DNA from: SHZI01 sp032122615
Lineage (GTDB): Bacteria; Pseudomonadota; Gammaproteobacteria; Steroidobacterales; GCA-2729495
NCBI GenBank assembly: GCA_032122615.1
Contig: JAQBGF010000004.1
Coordinates: 1 to 24,880, forward strand
Reading direction: 5' to 3'
DNA: 24,880 nt
Shown here: positions 1 through 7,844 of the stretch, in pieces
How positions within the stretch are numbered: the stretch's first letter is position 1
Layout: each line of letters starts with the position of its first letter
Notes under the pieces: generated by a model
What the model was told of the DNA's origin: nothing
Seen by the model: only the letters and a program-made list of their open reading frames with translations
The model's database searches: none
Position numbers and translations under genes: made by a program

Positions 1-1
1 T

Positions 2-1957
2 ATCGCGCTGGCAATGGCCATGGTGCAGGTGCTGCTGACCGACGATCTCATCGACCGCGACTATATTCGCGAGCAAACCGACCTGCCGTTTCTCGTGCGG
101 ATGGATAACGACCGCTTCCTGCGCGAGAGCGATATCGTCACGACCAGTGCCGCTGACGGCGGCAAGCCCCGCGACAACCTGTTTTACATCTGGGATGAGA
201 GGACCGGCGACAAGGTAGCGGCCCCCGGAACTGGAGCGCCGCCGCCGCCGCCCGGTTCTCCAGTGCCGGTAATTCCCGCTGGCACGCTGGCACTTCGCGA
301 TCTGCGGCCGGCGCTCGAAGGGACCTGGACGGTAAATACGCTAAACGGACCGGTGCTGGTCACCACAGTGTTCGAGTTAGTCAGGAAGCGGGCAGGGAGC
401 TACACGCCGGAGAAGGCCTCGGCTGTCTGTGGTGTGCACCCGGACAATATCCGCCAGGTCGCGCGGATCTTTGGCCTGGCCAAGCCGGCGATGATCTTTA
501 CCGGTTATCGGATGTGCAAATGGCTGCAGGGTGACCTGCTGCAGCGCGCATTCATGCTGCTGCTATCTCTCACCGGCAACCTCGGCAAGGCGGGCGGTGG
601 CTTTCAACTCGAAAACCTCGGCAGTACGGACAGCCAGATCGGCTTCATGCTGGCGGGCTTACCGCCAACGCTGCGCGTCGCCACGCTGGCGCGCTGGGAC
701 TACGTGCACTCGGATGGCAAGGGCCTGAACGAAAAGATTTACGGCAAGGCCGTGGCCGAGAAAGTTGATCGCTACTTTCAGGAATCCGTGCGCTCCGGCG
801 CCTGGCCGGACTATGCGGCCACACCGTGGAAGATGGGCATCTTCGCCGGCAGCAACACCGCCAACTGGCGATCCGGTGGTGGGCGGTGGCGCGAAACGAC
901 GATGGCCAAGCTGGACACCATCGTCACGATGGCGCCCGACATGGGCATTACGGCCCTGTACTCGGACTACGTCCTGCCAATTGCGCACCACTACGAGCGC
1001 CAGGATTACATGCTGGAGGCCCGGACACCGTACGTGCAGGTACTCGATGCCGCTGTGCCGCCGCTCGGGGAGTCCATGGACGACTGGCACGCACTAAACC
1101 GCCTCGCCGCCGCCATTGCCGAACGAGCCCGGGTGCGGGGGATCGCGCCCATTGCGGACAGCTTCTTCGGTCAGCCGGTGCCGCGTGACTTCACGCGTTA
1201 CCACGACCTTTTCACGATGGGCGGCCAGATCAAGGACACGAAAGATGTCATCCAGTTCCTGATCGACAAGGATCCCGGCGTGCCTAAAGTGTCCTTCGAC
1301 GAAATGCGCAGCAAGGGATTGATGCGTAACGACGACACCGACCGGGTGATCTACGGCCCGAAGGCGCCTTACGGGTCAGTGATGCTAAGGGGTGTGGAGC
1401 GTCTCGAACCCTATCCCACGCTGACCGGACGCCAGCAGTTCTACGTCGATCACCCGTGGTTTCTGGAAGAAGACGAGCAGTTGCCGCGGCACAAGGACCC
1501 GATGAAGATCGACGGCTATCCCCTGCAGATGCTGATGGGCCACCTGCGTCACGGTATTCATACCATGTGGGCTGATGACGCACTGCTGCTCAGCTTGCGC
1601 CGTGGCGAGCCGGACATCTACGTCAGTCCCGCTGACGCGAAAAAGCGGGGTGTTGCGGACGGTGACCTCATCCGGATATTCAACTCGATGGGCTCGTTTG
1701 TTGCCATGGCCCACATCACCTCCAGCATGCAGCCGGGCATGATTTACATGTACCACGGCTGGGATCCGCTGCTGTTCCGCGGTGGCAGGCAAAACTTCAG
1801 TGCGGTGGTGGCCAGTTCAGCCCTGATCAAGCCCACGGCGCTGGTCAGCGGCTACGGACACATCACCTACCGCGCGCTGGCCTTTGAACCGAACTCGACC
1901 TTCCAGGATTTCACCTGTGATTTTGAACGCTACGTGGAGGCAAAGGTCTCGTCGTAG
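2..1957 (+). CDS. Molybdopterin-dependent oxidoreductase, catalytic subunit (5' end outside window)
   Basis: This is the C-terminal part of a DMSO-reductase-superfamily enzyme that carries out redox chemistry at a bis-molybdopterin Mo or W site. The frame is open from base 2, so the N-terminal Fe-S and first cofactor domains lie outside the window. Visible family features are the central stretch FTGYRMCKWLQGDLLQRA, the segment MAPDMGITALYSDYVLPIAHHYE, and a C-terminal dinucleotide-binding domain (LMGHLRHGIHTMWADD, then VSPADAKKRGVADGD, then YHGWDP). The YHGWDP-type end recalls the ethylbenzene dehydrogenase and steroid C25 dehydrogenase branch, but the substrate cannot be read from the sequence. 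A proline-rich insert (GAPPPPPGSPVPVIP) lies near bases 235-290. No Fe-S beta subunit follows on this strand, so any partner must lie upstream. The stop codon sits inside a REP-like palindrome. Confidence 0.85.
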   Translation: MALAMAMVQVLLTDDLIDRDYIREQTDLPFLVRMDNDRFLRESDIVTTSAADGGKPRDNLFYIWDERTGDKVAAPGTGAPPPPPGSPVPVIPAGTLALRDLRPALEGTWTVNTLNGPVLVTTVFELVRKRAGSYTPEKASAVCGVHPDNIRQVARIFGLAKPAMIFTGYRMCKWLQGDLLQRAFMLLLSLTGNLGKAGGGFQLENLGSTDSQIGFMLAGLPPTLRVATLARWDYVHSDGKGLNEKIYGKAVAEKVDRYFQESVRSGAWPDYAATPWKMGIFAGSNTANWRSGGGRWRETTMAKLDTIVTMAPDMGITALYSDYVLPIAHHYERQDYMLEARTPYVQVLDAAVPPLGESMDDWHALNRLAAAIAERARVRGIAPIADSFFGQPVPRDFTRYHDLFTMGGQIKDTKDVIQFLIDKDPGVPKVSFDEMRSKGLMRNDDTDRVIYGPKAPYGSVMLRGVERLEPYPTLTGRQQFYVDHPWFLEEDEQLPRHKDPMKIDGYPLQMLMGHLRHGIHTMWADDALLLSLRRGEPDIYVSPADAKKRGVADGDLIRIFNSMGSFVAMAHITSSMQPGMIYMYHGWDPLLFRGGRQNFSAVVASSALIKPTALVSGYGHITYRALAFEPNSTFQDFTCDFERYVEAKVSS

Positions 1958-2009
1958 GAGCGCCTTCAGGCGCGACCGATATATCCATCGCGCCTGAAGG
2001 CGCTCCTAC
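1954..2009. repeat. REP-like palindrome between convergent genes
   Basis: Two 22-bp arms, 1954-1975 and 1988-2009, are exact inverted copies separated by 12 bp, and each arm is itself a small hairpin (core GCGCCTTCAGGCGC). One further single arm occurs at 22473-22494. The TAG stop of the molybdopterin gene (1955-1957) lies inside the left arm. Its position between two convergent genes suggests a bidirectional transcription-ending or mRNA-stabilising role. That role is inferred from known REP/BIME elements. Confidence 0.85.
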
Positions 2010-2017
2010 AAGCCCCG

Positions 2018-3055
2018 TCAGTTGCCGAGGTGAAACAGGGCGTAGCCCGTCAGCACCACTTGCGGCACCGCCATGCCGATGAGCAGGCCGTCGCGTGGCG
2101 CGCGGATGATCTCCACGGTCTCGGTGATCGGGTCAGTGACCGTACCGAGTGTCTCGCCAGCCCGGATTGTTTCTCCCGGCTTGCGGTCCGAGAGGAAAAT
2201 GCCGCCGGCATCGCGCACCCGCACCCAGCTGCTTCGGCGAATGACCCGGGCGTCGGGCGGGCTCGTTCCGCCGGCCGGCAGCATTCCCAGGTCGGCCATG
2301 ACGTTGCGCACGCCCTGAACGCCGACGCGAATGTCATCTTCGTCAAAGCGCAAGGGTTCCCCGGCCTCGAAGAGCACGGCCGGGATGCCTGCATCCAGGG
2401 CGGCCCGCCGCAGGTTGCCCTTCGGCCCCTTGCCATCCAGCACCACGCCCACCCCAAAGCTCCTGGCCAGGTCCAGCGCGCCGGGATTGGCCAGGTCAGT
2501 CCGGATCTGCGGCAGGTTGGTCCGGGAGTTGGAGCCCGTGTGGAGGTCGAGCAGGGCCTCGCAATGTTGCCGGATCGGCGCAAACAGCGCGTAGGCGATC
2601 AGTGCTGCATGGCTGCCATTGAGCGACCCCGGAAAATGCCGATTCAGGTCGCGGCGGTCTGCCAGGTAGCGCGAGCCGGTGCGAAAGCCGTGCACATTGA
2701 CCGCCGGAATCACCAGCAGCGTGCCGGCGATCTGCCTCGCATCCAGTCCCGCATAGATCCGGTGGGCAATCTCCACGCCATTGATCTCGTCGCCGTGAAC
2801 TCCCGCGGTAATACACAGCGTTGGCCCGGGCCGACTGCCACGCATCACCACCACCAGGGTGTCGAGAAAGCTGCCGGCAAAGGTGTCGCCGAGCAGAAAC
2901 GGCATACGCAGGGTTTCGCCCGGAGCGACTGTTCGCCCGAGCACGTCGATGCTGCCCCACTCCTGATCCGCGAGCGCGGGCCGAACGACCGTGACCAGGG
3001 CGATGCTGAGGACCAGTCTGAGGATAAGGGCGACGACAGTGCACAGCTCCTGCAT
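2018..3055 (-). CDS. M14-family succinylglutamate desuccinylase/aspartoacylase-like protein, exported
   Basis: A 345-residue zinc-dependent hydrolase of the AstE/aspartoacylase branch of the M14 carboxypeptidase clan, expected to cleave an acyl or amide bond. The zinc motif HGDE is at residues 87-90 (AGVHGDEINGVE) and the third ligand is H172 in LLDLHTGSN. The substrate-binding stretch RRDLNRHFPG is at about 134-143, and the likely catalytic Glu lies in LFEAGEP (230-233). A hydrophobic N-terminal segment ending RPALADQ looks like a cleavable signal peptide. The ATG at 3055 is chosen because it shares its A with the TGA stop of the MFS gene (TGATG) and has GGGAGG about 10 nt upstream; a longer frame would add 40 residues buried in that gene. 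It is the last gene of the four-gene operon. Hydrolysis of an imported or exported acyl conjugate is inferred. Confidence 0.85.
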   Translation of the reverse strand: MQELCTVVALILRLVLSIALVTVVRPALADQEWGSIDVLGRTVAPGETLRMPFLLGDTFAGSFLDTLVVVMRGSRPGPTLCITAGVHGDEINGVEIAHRIYAGLDARQIAGTLLVIPAVNVHGFRTGSRYLADRRDLNRHFPGSLNGSHAALIAYALFAPIRQHCEALLDLHTGSNSRTNLPQIRTDLANPGALDLARSFGVGVVLDGKGPKGNLRRAALDAGIPAVLFEAGEPLRFDEDDIRVGVQGVRNVMADLGMLPAGGTSPPDARVIRRSSWVRVRDAGGIFLSDRKPGETIRAGETLGTVTDPITETVEIIRAPRDGLLIGMAVPQVVLTGYALFHLGN

Positions 3056-4341
3056 CAGATCACCACCTCCCGGGGTAAGGGCTTCAAGGTCAGGAAGACG
3101 GCGCCGGCCAAAAATACCGGGAGCACGGCACACCAGGTGAAAGCTGCCTCCCAGCCGACGCTGCCGATGGCCCACGACAGGCCGAAGGGCCCAAGGCCGA
3201 GTCCGAGTTCAACGGCAAGGGAGCTGGCAAAACTGGCAGCTGTGACGCGCAGCTCAGCCGGAAAATTCTCGGCAATAAAGGTGAACATCACCGCGTAGGC
3301 ACCATAGAAGAAAAATGTCATGGCGCTGAAGGCGAGGAAAGTGGACCACCAGCTGTCTGTAAACCAGATCATCACGCCAAAGGCGAGGCCACCCAGCCAG
3401 CACCACGCCACGATGGTGTTTCGTCGGCTGATCAAAAATTCGCCAAACCATGCGGCGAGGATGTAGCCGAAGGCGCCAATGAAAAACGAGAGGCCTACGA
3501 GCTCGATAGCTTCCCTGGCGTCCCAGCCCCGTGCTTCGCGGAAGTAGGGCGTGAGCATGATCGTGGCGCCAAAGGCAAAGACATACAGAAACGTGCCGAG
3601 AAAGAGCAGGATCGTCTTCCGTCGATAAGCCGGCTTGAACAGCTCGCGAATTCCTGGAGGGGGGGTGTTGTTGGCCTCGCGAGCCGCCCGTGAACGCTGC
3701 CAGATCGCCGAATCCTTGAGGTATCGCCAGATTACCCAGGCGTACGGGAGAAAGAGGAGACTTAACAGGAAGATAAACCTCCAACCCCATGTTTCATAGA
3801 TAAAAGGAACCAGGAGCGACGCCAGGAAGAAGCCCAGCGGAAAACCGATCTGCAAGACGCCAGTGAACAGGCCCCGAAGCCGTGGCGGCGATTCCTCCAG
3901 CACCAGCGTGCCGGCCACGGGCGACTGCACGCCGGCGGCTGTGAAGCCGAGCGTACGAGCGATGAGCAACGTGACGGTGGTGGGTGCGAAGGTGAGGGCG
4001 ACGACGAAGACAGGCGTTAATAGCGTTGCGCCAAGCAGCACTGCTCGTCGGCCAATGCGGTCGGCAAGCGAGCCGATCTGCGTGATCAGCACGCCTGCCA
4101 CGATGAACGTGATGGCGATATACAGTCCGCGGTCGAAATCCGACCAGGCAAATTCCTCGGCAATCTCGGTGAGGACAAACGTGAAGAGCGAATGATCGAG
4201 ATTGGCGAAGGTCACGCCGATCAGACAAATGAGGAACACGCGATACGTGTGACCGGGCGTAGCCCGCAGCAACGCCCAGGCGCCGGGATCAGGGGCAGGT
4301 TTGCCGGATTGATCCGGCCTGGCTGACAGAGCACTGACCAT
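3055..4341 (-). CDS. MFS transporter (metabolite:H+ symporter type)
   Basis: A 428-residue integral inner-membrane protein of the major facilitator superfamily with the usual 12 hydrophobic segments. The loop 2-3 signature GSLADRIGRR is at residues 90-99, and a charged loop (YLKDSAIWQRSRAAREANN) separates the two halves. The layout resembles the symporters for aromatic acids and other organic anions. The substrate is unknown; the operon partners suggest a substrate or product of the amidohydrolase. The ATG at 4341 is preferred over an in-frame TTG at 4350; neither has a clear Shine-Dalgarno. The 44-nt gap after the cytochrome gene and the TGATG junction with the M14 gene support one transcript. 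Confidence 0.88.
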   Translation of the reverse strand: MVSALSARPDQSGKPAPDPGAWALLRATPGHTYRVFLICLIGVTFANLDHSLFTFVLTEIAEEFAWSDFDRGLYIAITFIVAGVLITQIGSLADRIGRRAVLLGATLLTPVFVVALTFAPTTVTLLIARTLGFTAAGVQSPVAGTLVLEESPPRLRGLFTGVLQIGFPLGFFLASLLVPFIYETWGWRFIFLLSLLFLPYAWVIWRYLKDSAIWQRSRAAREANNTPPPGIRELFKPAYRRKTILLFLGTFLYVFAFGATIMLTPYFREARGWDAREAIELVGLSFFIGAFGYILAAWFGEFLISRRNTIVAWCWLGGLAFGVMIWFTDSWWSTFLAFSAMTFFFYGAYAVMFTFIAENFPAELRVTAASFASSLAVELGLGLGPFGLSWAIGSVGWEAAFTWCAVLPVFLAGAVFLTLKPLPREVVI

Positions 4342-4385
4342 GTGCGGCAACTATATCAGGAGGCCACCGACTGTCGCCGGGGTGA

Positions 4386-4790
4386 TCACGTTCCCGAAAA
4401 AGTTCTTATCTGCGCCACCAGATCCTTGATGTCCTGGTCTGAGAGCAGGTCGCCCCAGGCCGGCATGATGAAGTTCCTGCCAACCGCTTCGCCTCCCTTG
4501 CACACGGCCAGATACAAGAACTCATCTGGCAGCGTCTTCATGTAAGCGGGATCGCCCTGGTCCTTCGGTGGGACGTCCATGTGCATGACGATCGCGTCGC
4601 CCTTGCCGTCCGCCCCGTGACAGTCGGCGCAATGTTGCAAATGCAGGGCGGCGCCACGCTCGGCATCGCCGCGCAGTTCACCCGCGGGCGCGCAATTGAC
4701 AGACGTCAAGGCCGGTTCGGCAGCCAGCAACCACGCGGGAAGCATTGCCATTAGCAGGCTTGCGAGCCAACGCGAGGGTTGAAGGTTCAT
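4386..4790 (-). CDS. Monohaem c-type cytochrome, periplasmic
   Basis: A 134-residue class I cytochrome c. An N-terminal signal peptide (about residues 1-24, ending LLAAEP) precedes a haem-attachment motif CADCH at 54-58 with flanking GADGKGD, typical of small soluble electron carriers. Met109 in NFIMPAWG is the likely axial ligand. The ATG at 4790 overlaps the stop of the amidohydrolase gene in an ATGA junction, so the two are probably translationally coupled. A longer in-frame extension upstream lies wholly inside the neighbour and is not believed. Position in the operon suggests it accepts electrons from a periplasmic oxidation. The redox partner is not visible; the nearby molybdenum enzyme is one candidate (inference). 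Confidence 0.9.
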   Translation of the reverse strand: MNLQPSRWLASLLMAMLPAWLLAAEPALTSVNCAPAGELRGDAERGAALHLQHCADCHGADGKGDAIVMHMDVPPKDQGDPAYMKTLPDEFLYLAVCKGGEAVGRNFIMPAWGDLLSDQDIKDLVAQIRTFSGT

Positions 4791-6208
4791 ATCGAAGCGA
4801 CCCAGCCGTACTGCGTCAGGCTCGGTTCTGCGCCTTCGTTCTGGTAAGCGGTCTTCATCTGGCTCAAGGCATCTCCCGGGATTGCCTTCAGCGCAGCATT
4901 CACGTCGACTTTGAACAGGCGCGCACTGTTCAGGCCAAAGATCAGCGACCGATCCTGCGCCGAAATCGACTTGTAGCCAAACTCCTTCTGCAGGGTTTCC
5001 GGAATCTGGAAGCGCCGGAAAGCCTCGATCTGCCACTGTGGCGAGCCCCACCAGATGGAATCCGTACCCCAGATCACGTGGTCGGCGCCGACAGCGCCGA
5101 TGACCTGGCCCAGCAGGTGGCCGCAGACATCGGGATGCGTTACCACCGAGTGGCCAAACACCGCGCCGAGTTCCAGGTAAATGTTTTTTACACCGGACTC
5201 CCTGATCTGCTGGCAGAACTCTGTGGTCCAGGGGATATTGCCGTCGGCATCAATGCCACTTTCGCCCGGCGGCAACTGCGTCATCATGTGCTTCATGCCC
5301 GAGTGAAAAATAATCCAGTTGATGTCCGGCCAGTCCTTCGCGGCCTTGATCATGTCATCCGGCCGGAAGAAATCCTTGCCGCGACCAGGGATCGGCAGTC
5401 CCTTGTGGGTGCAAATGTTCTTCACGCCGAGCTTCAGCGACTGCTCGTAGAACGGGTAGGCAACCTTCTCATCGTCATGCCGCCAGGGGCCGGCAGGGTC
5501 GCCGGTGTAGAACTTCCAGGCGTCGATCTTCAGTTCCTTGACCTGGCGTTCGGCGTCTTCGATCCAGTTTGGATTGGTGGGCGTGCCGAGACCGTGGCTC
5601 AGCATCCGGCGGGAGCCGGCCATTTCGTTGACGATGTTGCGGGTCTGGACCATTTCCTCAGACGGCAGCACATAGTGGCTGGGCGGTCCGATTGCAGCGC
5701 CGCTAATGCAGGCCATCACCGTGTCGCTGTCGAAGAAGACTTCCTTGATGTAATTGGCCCGGTGCAGGCTGTCCGGTTCCGGTTTTGCGCCGGTTAGCGC
5801 AGGATTCAGGCCCAGCTTGCCGGTCTGGGAGCGGAACATCAGCGGGCCTGGCATTGAATCTTTCACGTGATGGGTCTGGCCGTCGAAGATAAATTCCTTC
5901 TTCGGCCACATCTCGCGACTGGCAGCCGGTTCGGCGGCTTCGGCCTCATTCACCAGGAAGGCAGGCCCGAAGACCTCGTTCATTGCCATGAATGAGACCG
6001 CCATACCGCCGCTGGTCCGCAGGAAGGCCCGCCGCGACATTCCGAGCTTCTGGCTGTACTGGTCCGCCAGCTCGAAGATCCGCTGCTCGACGCGCTTCTG
6101 ATCGGCGGTCTGGGGCATCGGGTCAAATTCTTCGTTGCCCACGATCTGGGTCGGAACGGGAGTGGCGCGACCGGTTTGCCGATCCTTGTCGCTTTTGCGG
6201 ATCCACAT
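4787..6208 (-). CDS. Amidohydrolase-family (amidohydrolase 2) protein with Tat signal
   Basis: A 473-residue TIM-barrel metal-dependent hydrolase or decarboxylase of the amidohydrolase 2 group, the group that includes ACMSD and gamma-resorcylate decarboxylase. A twin-arginine motif SRRAFLRTS at residues 58-66 is followed by a hydrophobic stretch ending NEAEAAE, implying folded export to the periplasm. Candidate metal ligands are His113/His114 (FDGQTHHV), the His of NICTHKG, the His of IIFHSGMKH and the Asp of WGTDSIWWG. The 57 residues before the twin arginines are unusually long. Starts at 6118 or 6040 are possible, but the ATG at 6208 has GAGGT about 9 nt upstream. First gene of the operon, divergent from the amidase at 6348. 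The reaction is unknown; hydrolytic or decarboxylating action on an aromatic or cyclic compound is inferred. Confidence 0.85.
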   Translation of the reverse strand: MWIRKSDKDRQTGRATPVPTQIVGNEEFDPMPQTADQKRVEQRIFELADQYSQKLGMSRRAFLRTSGGMAVSFMAMNEVFGPAFLVNEAEAAEPAASREMWPKKEFIFDGQTHHVKDSMPGPLMFRSQTGKLGLNPALTGAKPEPDSLHRANYIKEVFFDSDTVMACISGAAIGPPSHYVLPSEEMVQTRNIVNEMAGSRRMLSHGLGTPTNPNWIEDAERQVKELKIDAWKFYTGDPAGPWRHDDEKVAYPFYEQSLKLGVKNICTHKGLPIPGRGKDFFRPDDMIKAAKDWPDINWIIFHSGMKHMMTQLPPGESGIDADGNIPWTTEFCQQIRESGVKNIYLELGAVFGHSVVTHPDVCGHLLGQVIGAVGADHVIWGTDSIWWGSPQWQIEAFRRFQIPETLQKEFGYKSISAQDRSLIFGLNSARLFKVDVNAALKAIPGDALSQMKTAYQNEGAEPSLTQYGWVASI

Positions 6209-6222
6209 GGGCTATACCTCAG

Positions 6223-6251
6223 TTGATTTCGTAGAGCCTAACCGCTTTATT
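6223..6251 (+). promoter_or_regulatory. Possible sigma70 promoter for the amidase at 6348
   Basis: TTGATT (6223-6228) and TTTATT (6246-6251) are separated by exactly 17 bp in the divergent intergenic region. This would leave an untranslated leader of about 90 nt. Only sequence resemblance supports it. No equally good promoter was found for the opposite operon. Confidence 0.35.
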
Positions 6252-6347
6252 TCCGCCCTGGAATCAGGTCTGCTGCTGATGACCGTTTTTGCTTCTCTGA
6301 ACGCGGGGCAGGGGCCATACTTTCGCTACTCCAGCAAGGAACCCGCT

Positions 6348-7484
6348 ATGCGCCTGCAGTACACCGCCGTCGGCATCCAGAACGTCTCCCGGATGGCCGT
6401 GACCCGTGATGACTACATGAAGGATCTCGAGAACCTGGCGCTGAGCATGCGGTACGCCGTCTGGAACTGCAGCCTTGACCTCCCGGTGAAGCTGATCGCC
6501 GTGTCGGAAGGCGGGATTGGTGGTTGGTGCCTGGGCGGCGGCGACGAGCACCTGCGAATCTACCGGGATGTGGTGCCGGAAATTCCGGGCAGGGAAACGC
6601 GATTTCTCGGAGACCTAGCGAAAGAGCTCGGCGTGTACATCATCGCGCAGATGGTGGCCAAGGATCCCGAGTTGATGGAGGAGAGGATCTTCAACATCGC
6701 CTTCATCATCGATCCGCAGGGCGAGGTGATTCACAAGCACTACAAGACGGCCTTCTATCAACGCGAGCCAAACGTGGCGCCCAGCGATATCTGGAACGTC
6801 TACCTGAAGAAGTATGGCGATGACCCGGTGAAACTGTTCAAGGCGGTATTTCCGGTGGCGAAAACCCCGATCGGCAACATCGGCACGCTGATCTGCGCGG
6901 AGGGCAGTTACCCGGAGGCGGCGCGCGGGCTCGCGATGAATGGCGCCGAAATTATCTGGCGTACCCAGTACCCGGAGCCGTGGATGGGGAACGGCATCGC
7001 GGAAATCCAGAATCGCGCCCACGCCGTCTTCAATAACTGTTATGTCCTGTCGCCGAATATTGGCGCCATTTACTTTCCCGGCGGCGTGCACCAGATGAGT
7101 TGCGGCAAGAGCCAGATCATCGACTACCGGGGAAACGTCATCTCCCAGTACCTCGGGGGTGGCGAAACCCTGGTGAGCTCGGTACTCGACATCGACGGAC
7201 TGCGCGACTTCCGCGTCCGTGCCCAGTGGCAGAACCTGATCAAGGACATGCGGGTTGAGGAATACAAGACCATCTACGACGCGGCCATGGCACGGGGCGG
7301 GATCTACCCGAAGAACCTCTGCATGGATGAGCCGCCGCTCACCGAGGGGGACCAGCTTGAACTGGTCAAGCATCAGATCAACAAGATGGTCGACTGGGGC
7401 GTATTTACGCCGCCGGCGGACTGGGAGCCGTACGCGGTGAGCCCCGAAGTCACCGCAAGGGTCAACAAGGCCCGGGAGTTGTAG
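6348..7484 (+). CDS. Nitrilase-superfamily amidase (aliphatic amidase/formamidase-like)
   Basis: A 378-residue cytoplasmic C-N hydrolase, expected to hydrolyse a carboxamide to acid and ammonia. The catalytic triad is recognisable by alignment with AmiE-type amidases: Glu54 (AVSEGG), Lys133 (HKHYKT) and Cys183 (LICAEGSYPE, compare ICDDGNYPE in AmiE). Later conserved stretches are NGAEIIWR and the NRAHAVFNNCYVLSPN segment. The ATG at 6348 is chosen because AAGGA lies 8 nt upstream and residue similarity to the paralogue at 22545-23597 begins there; the frame itself extends further upstream. It stands alone, divergent from the amidohydrolase operon. The paralogue on the right of the window has the same architecture but lacks the cysteine. 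Confidence 0.88.
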   Translation: MRLQYTAVGIQNVSRMAVTRDDYMKDLENLALSMRYAVWNCSLDLPVKLIAVSEGGIGGWCLGGGDEHLRIYRDVVPEIPGRETRFLGDLAKELGVYIIAQMVAKDPELMEERIFNIAFIIDPQGEVIHKHYKTAFYQREPNVAPSDIWNVYLKKYGDDPVKLFKAVFPVAKTPIGNIGTLICAEGSYPEAARGLAMNGAEIIWRTQYPEPWMGNGIAEIQNRAHAVFNNCYVLSPNIGAIYFPGGVHQMSCGKSQIIDYRGNVISQYLGGGETLVSSVLDIDGLRDFRVRAQWQNLIKDMRVEEYKTIYDAAMARGGIYPKNLCMDEPPLTEGDQLELVKHQINKMVDWGVFTPPADWEPYAVSPEVTARVNKAREL

Positions 7485-7739
7485 CGGCATTCGTAATCCC
7501 TGCATTTCCTGAAGATTCGGCCGGAGGGACTTATTCGGAGTTTCTGGCCGGAATTGTGGCTGGTGCCGTGCCGGGCGGGCTCCCGACTCTTCGGGCATGG
7601 AGCCGTCTACCCCCGGGCCGACTGGCGGGGGGCTAGATCAAGGACGTCAGCGGCGTTGCCGGACACGGACCGGCCGGGCCGCGCTGTGTCCGGCTCCTCT
7701 CGCGCGCCGAGAAACGGGGGCGTCAGGGCAGAAATCCCG
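7485..7739. other. Non-coding GC-rich region with clustered inverted repeats
   Basis: No convincing gene is seen. Several inverted repeats occur in series. CCCGA/TCGGG flanks CTCT near 7591-7605. CCCCC pairs with GGGGG around 7610-7632. GCCGGACAC (7658-7666) pairs exactly with GTGTCCGGC (7686-7694). The region leads directly into the IS91-type end, so it may be decayed element sequence such as an opposite (ter) end. That is not demonstrable without comparison to other copies. Confidence 0.4.
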
Positions 7740-7844
7740 CGGTGCGGTGCCGGCTGGGACGCGGGGCTGGCGGGACCCGCTGCTCAGGCGACCGCGTCGC
7801 GCCGGGAATGGCTGTCGGGCGTGGGCTTTGTTCGACTTATACTC
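7740..7844 (+). mobile_element. IS91-type element end, copy 1 (105 bp solo)
   Basis: This 105-bp segment matches the one at 16311-16415 with a single difference noticed (G versus C in the GGGACGCGG/GGGACCCGG stretch). Its last 88 bp (7757-7844) match 11294-11381, where the same sequence follows an IS91 transposase C-terminus. A perfect hairpin, GCGAC-CGC-GTCGC, lies at 7788-7800, and the segment ends TTGTTCGACTTATACTC. Hairpin plus a CTTATAC-type tip is what is expected of the origin end (oriIS) of rolling-circle IS91/ISCR elements; this comparison is from memory. Homology among copies stops abruptly after the final C. Confidence 0.75.

Noticed and set aside
2030..3298. 422-codon plus-strand frame opposite the M14 and MFS genes
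   Set aside because: The zinc motif and membrane segments belong to the minus-strand genes; the plus translation has no recognisable domain.
7835..7844. TATACT at the end of each IS91 copy as an outward promoter
   Set aside because: No acceptable -35 hexamer lies 16-18 bp upstream (TCGGGC or similar), and TTGTTC is only 4 bp away, so a functional promoter is not supported.
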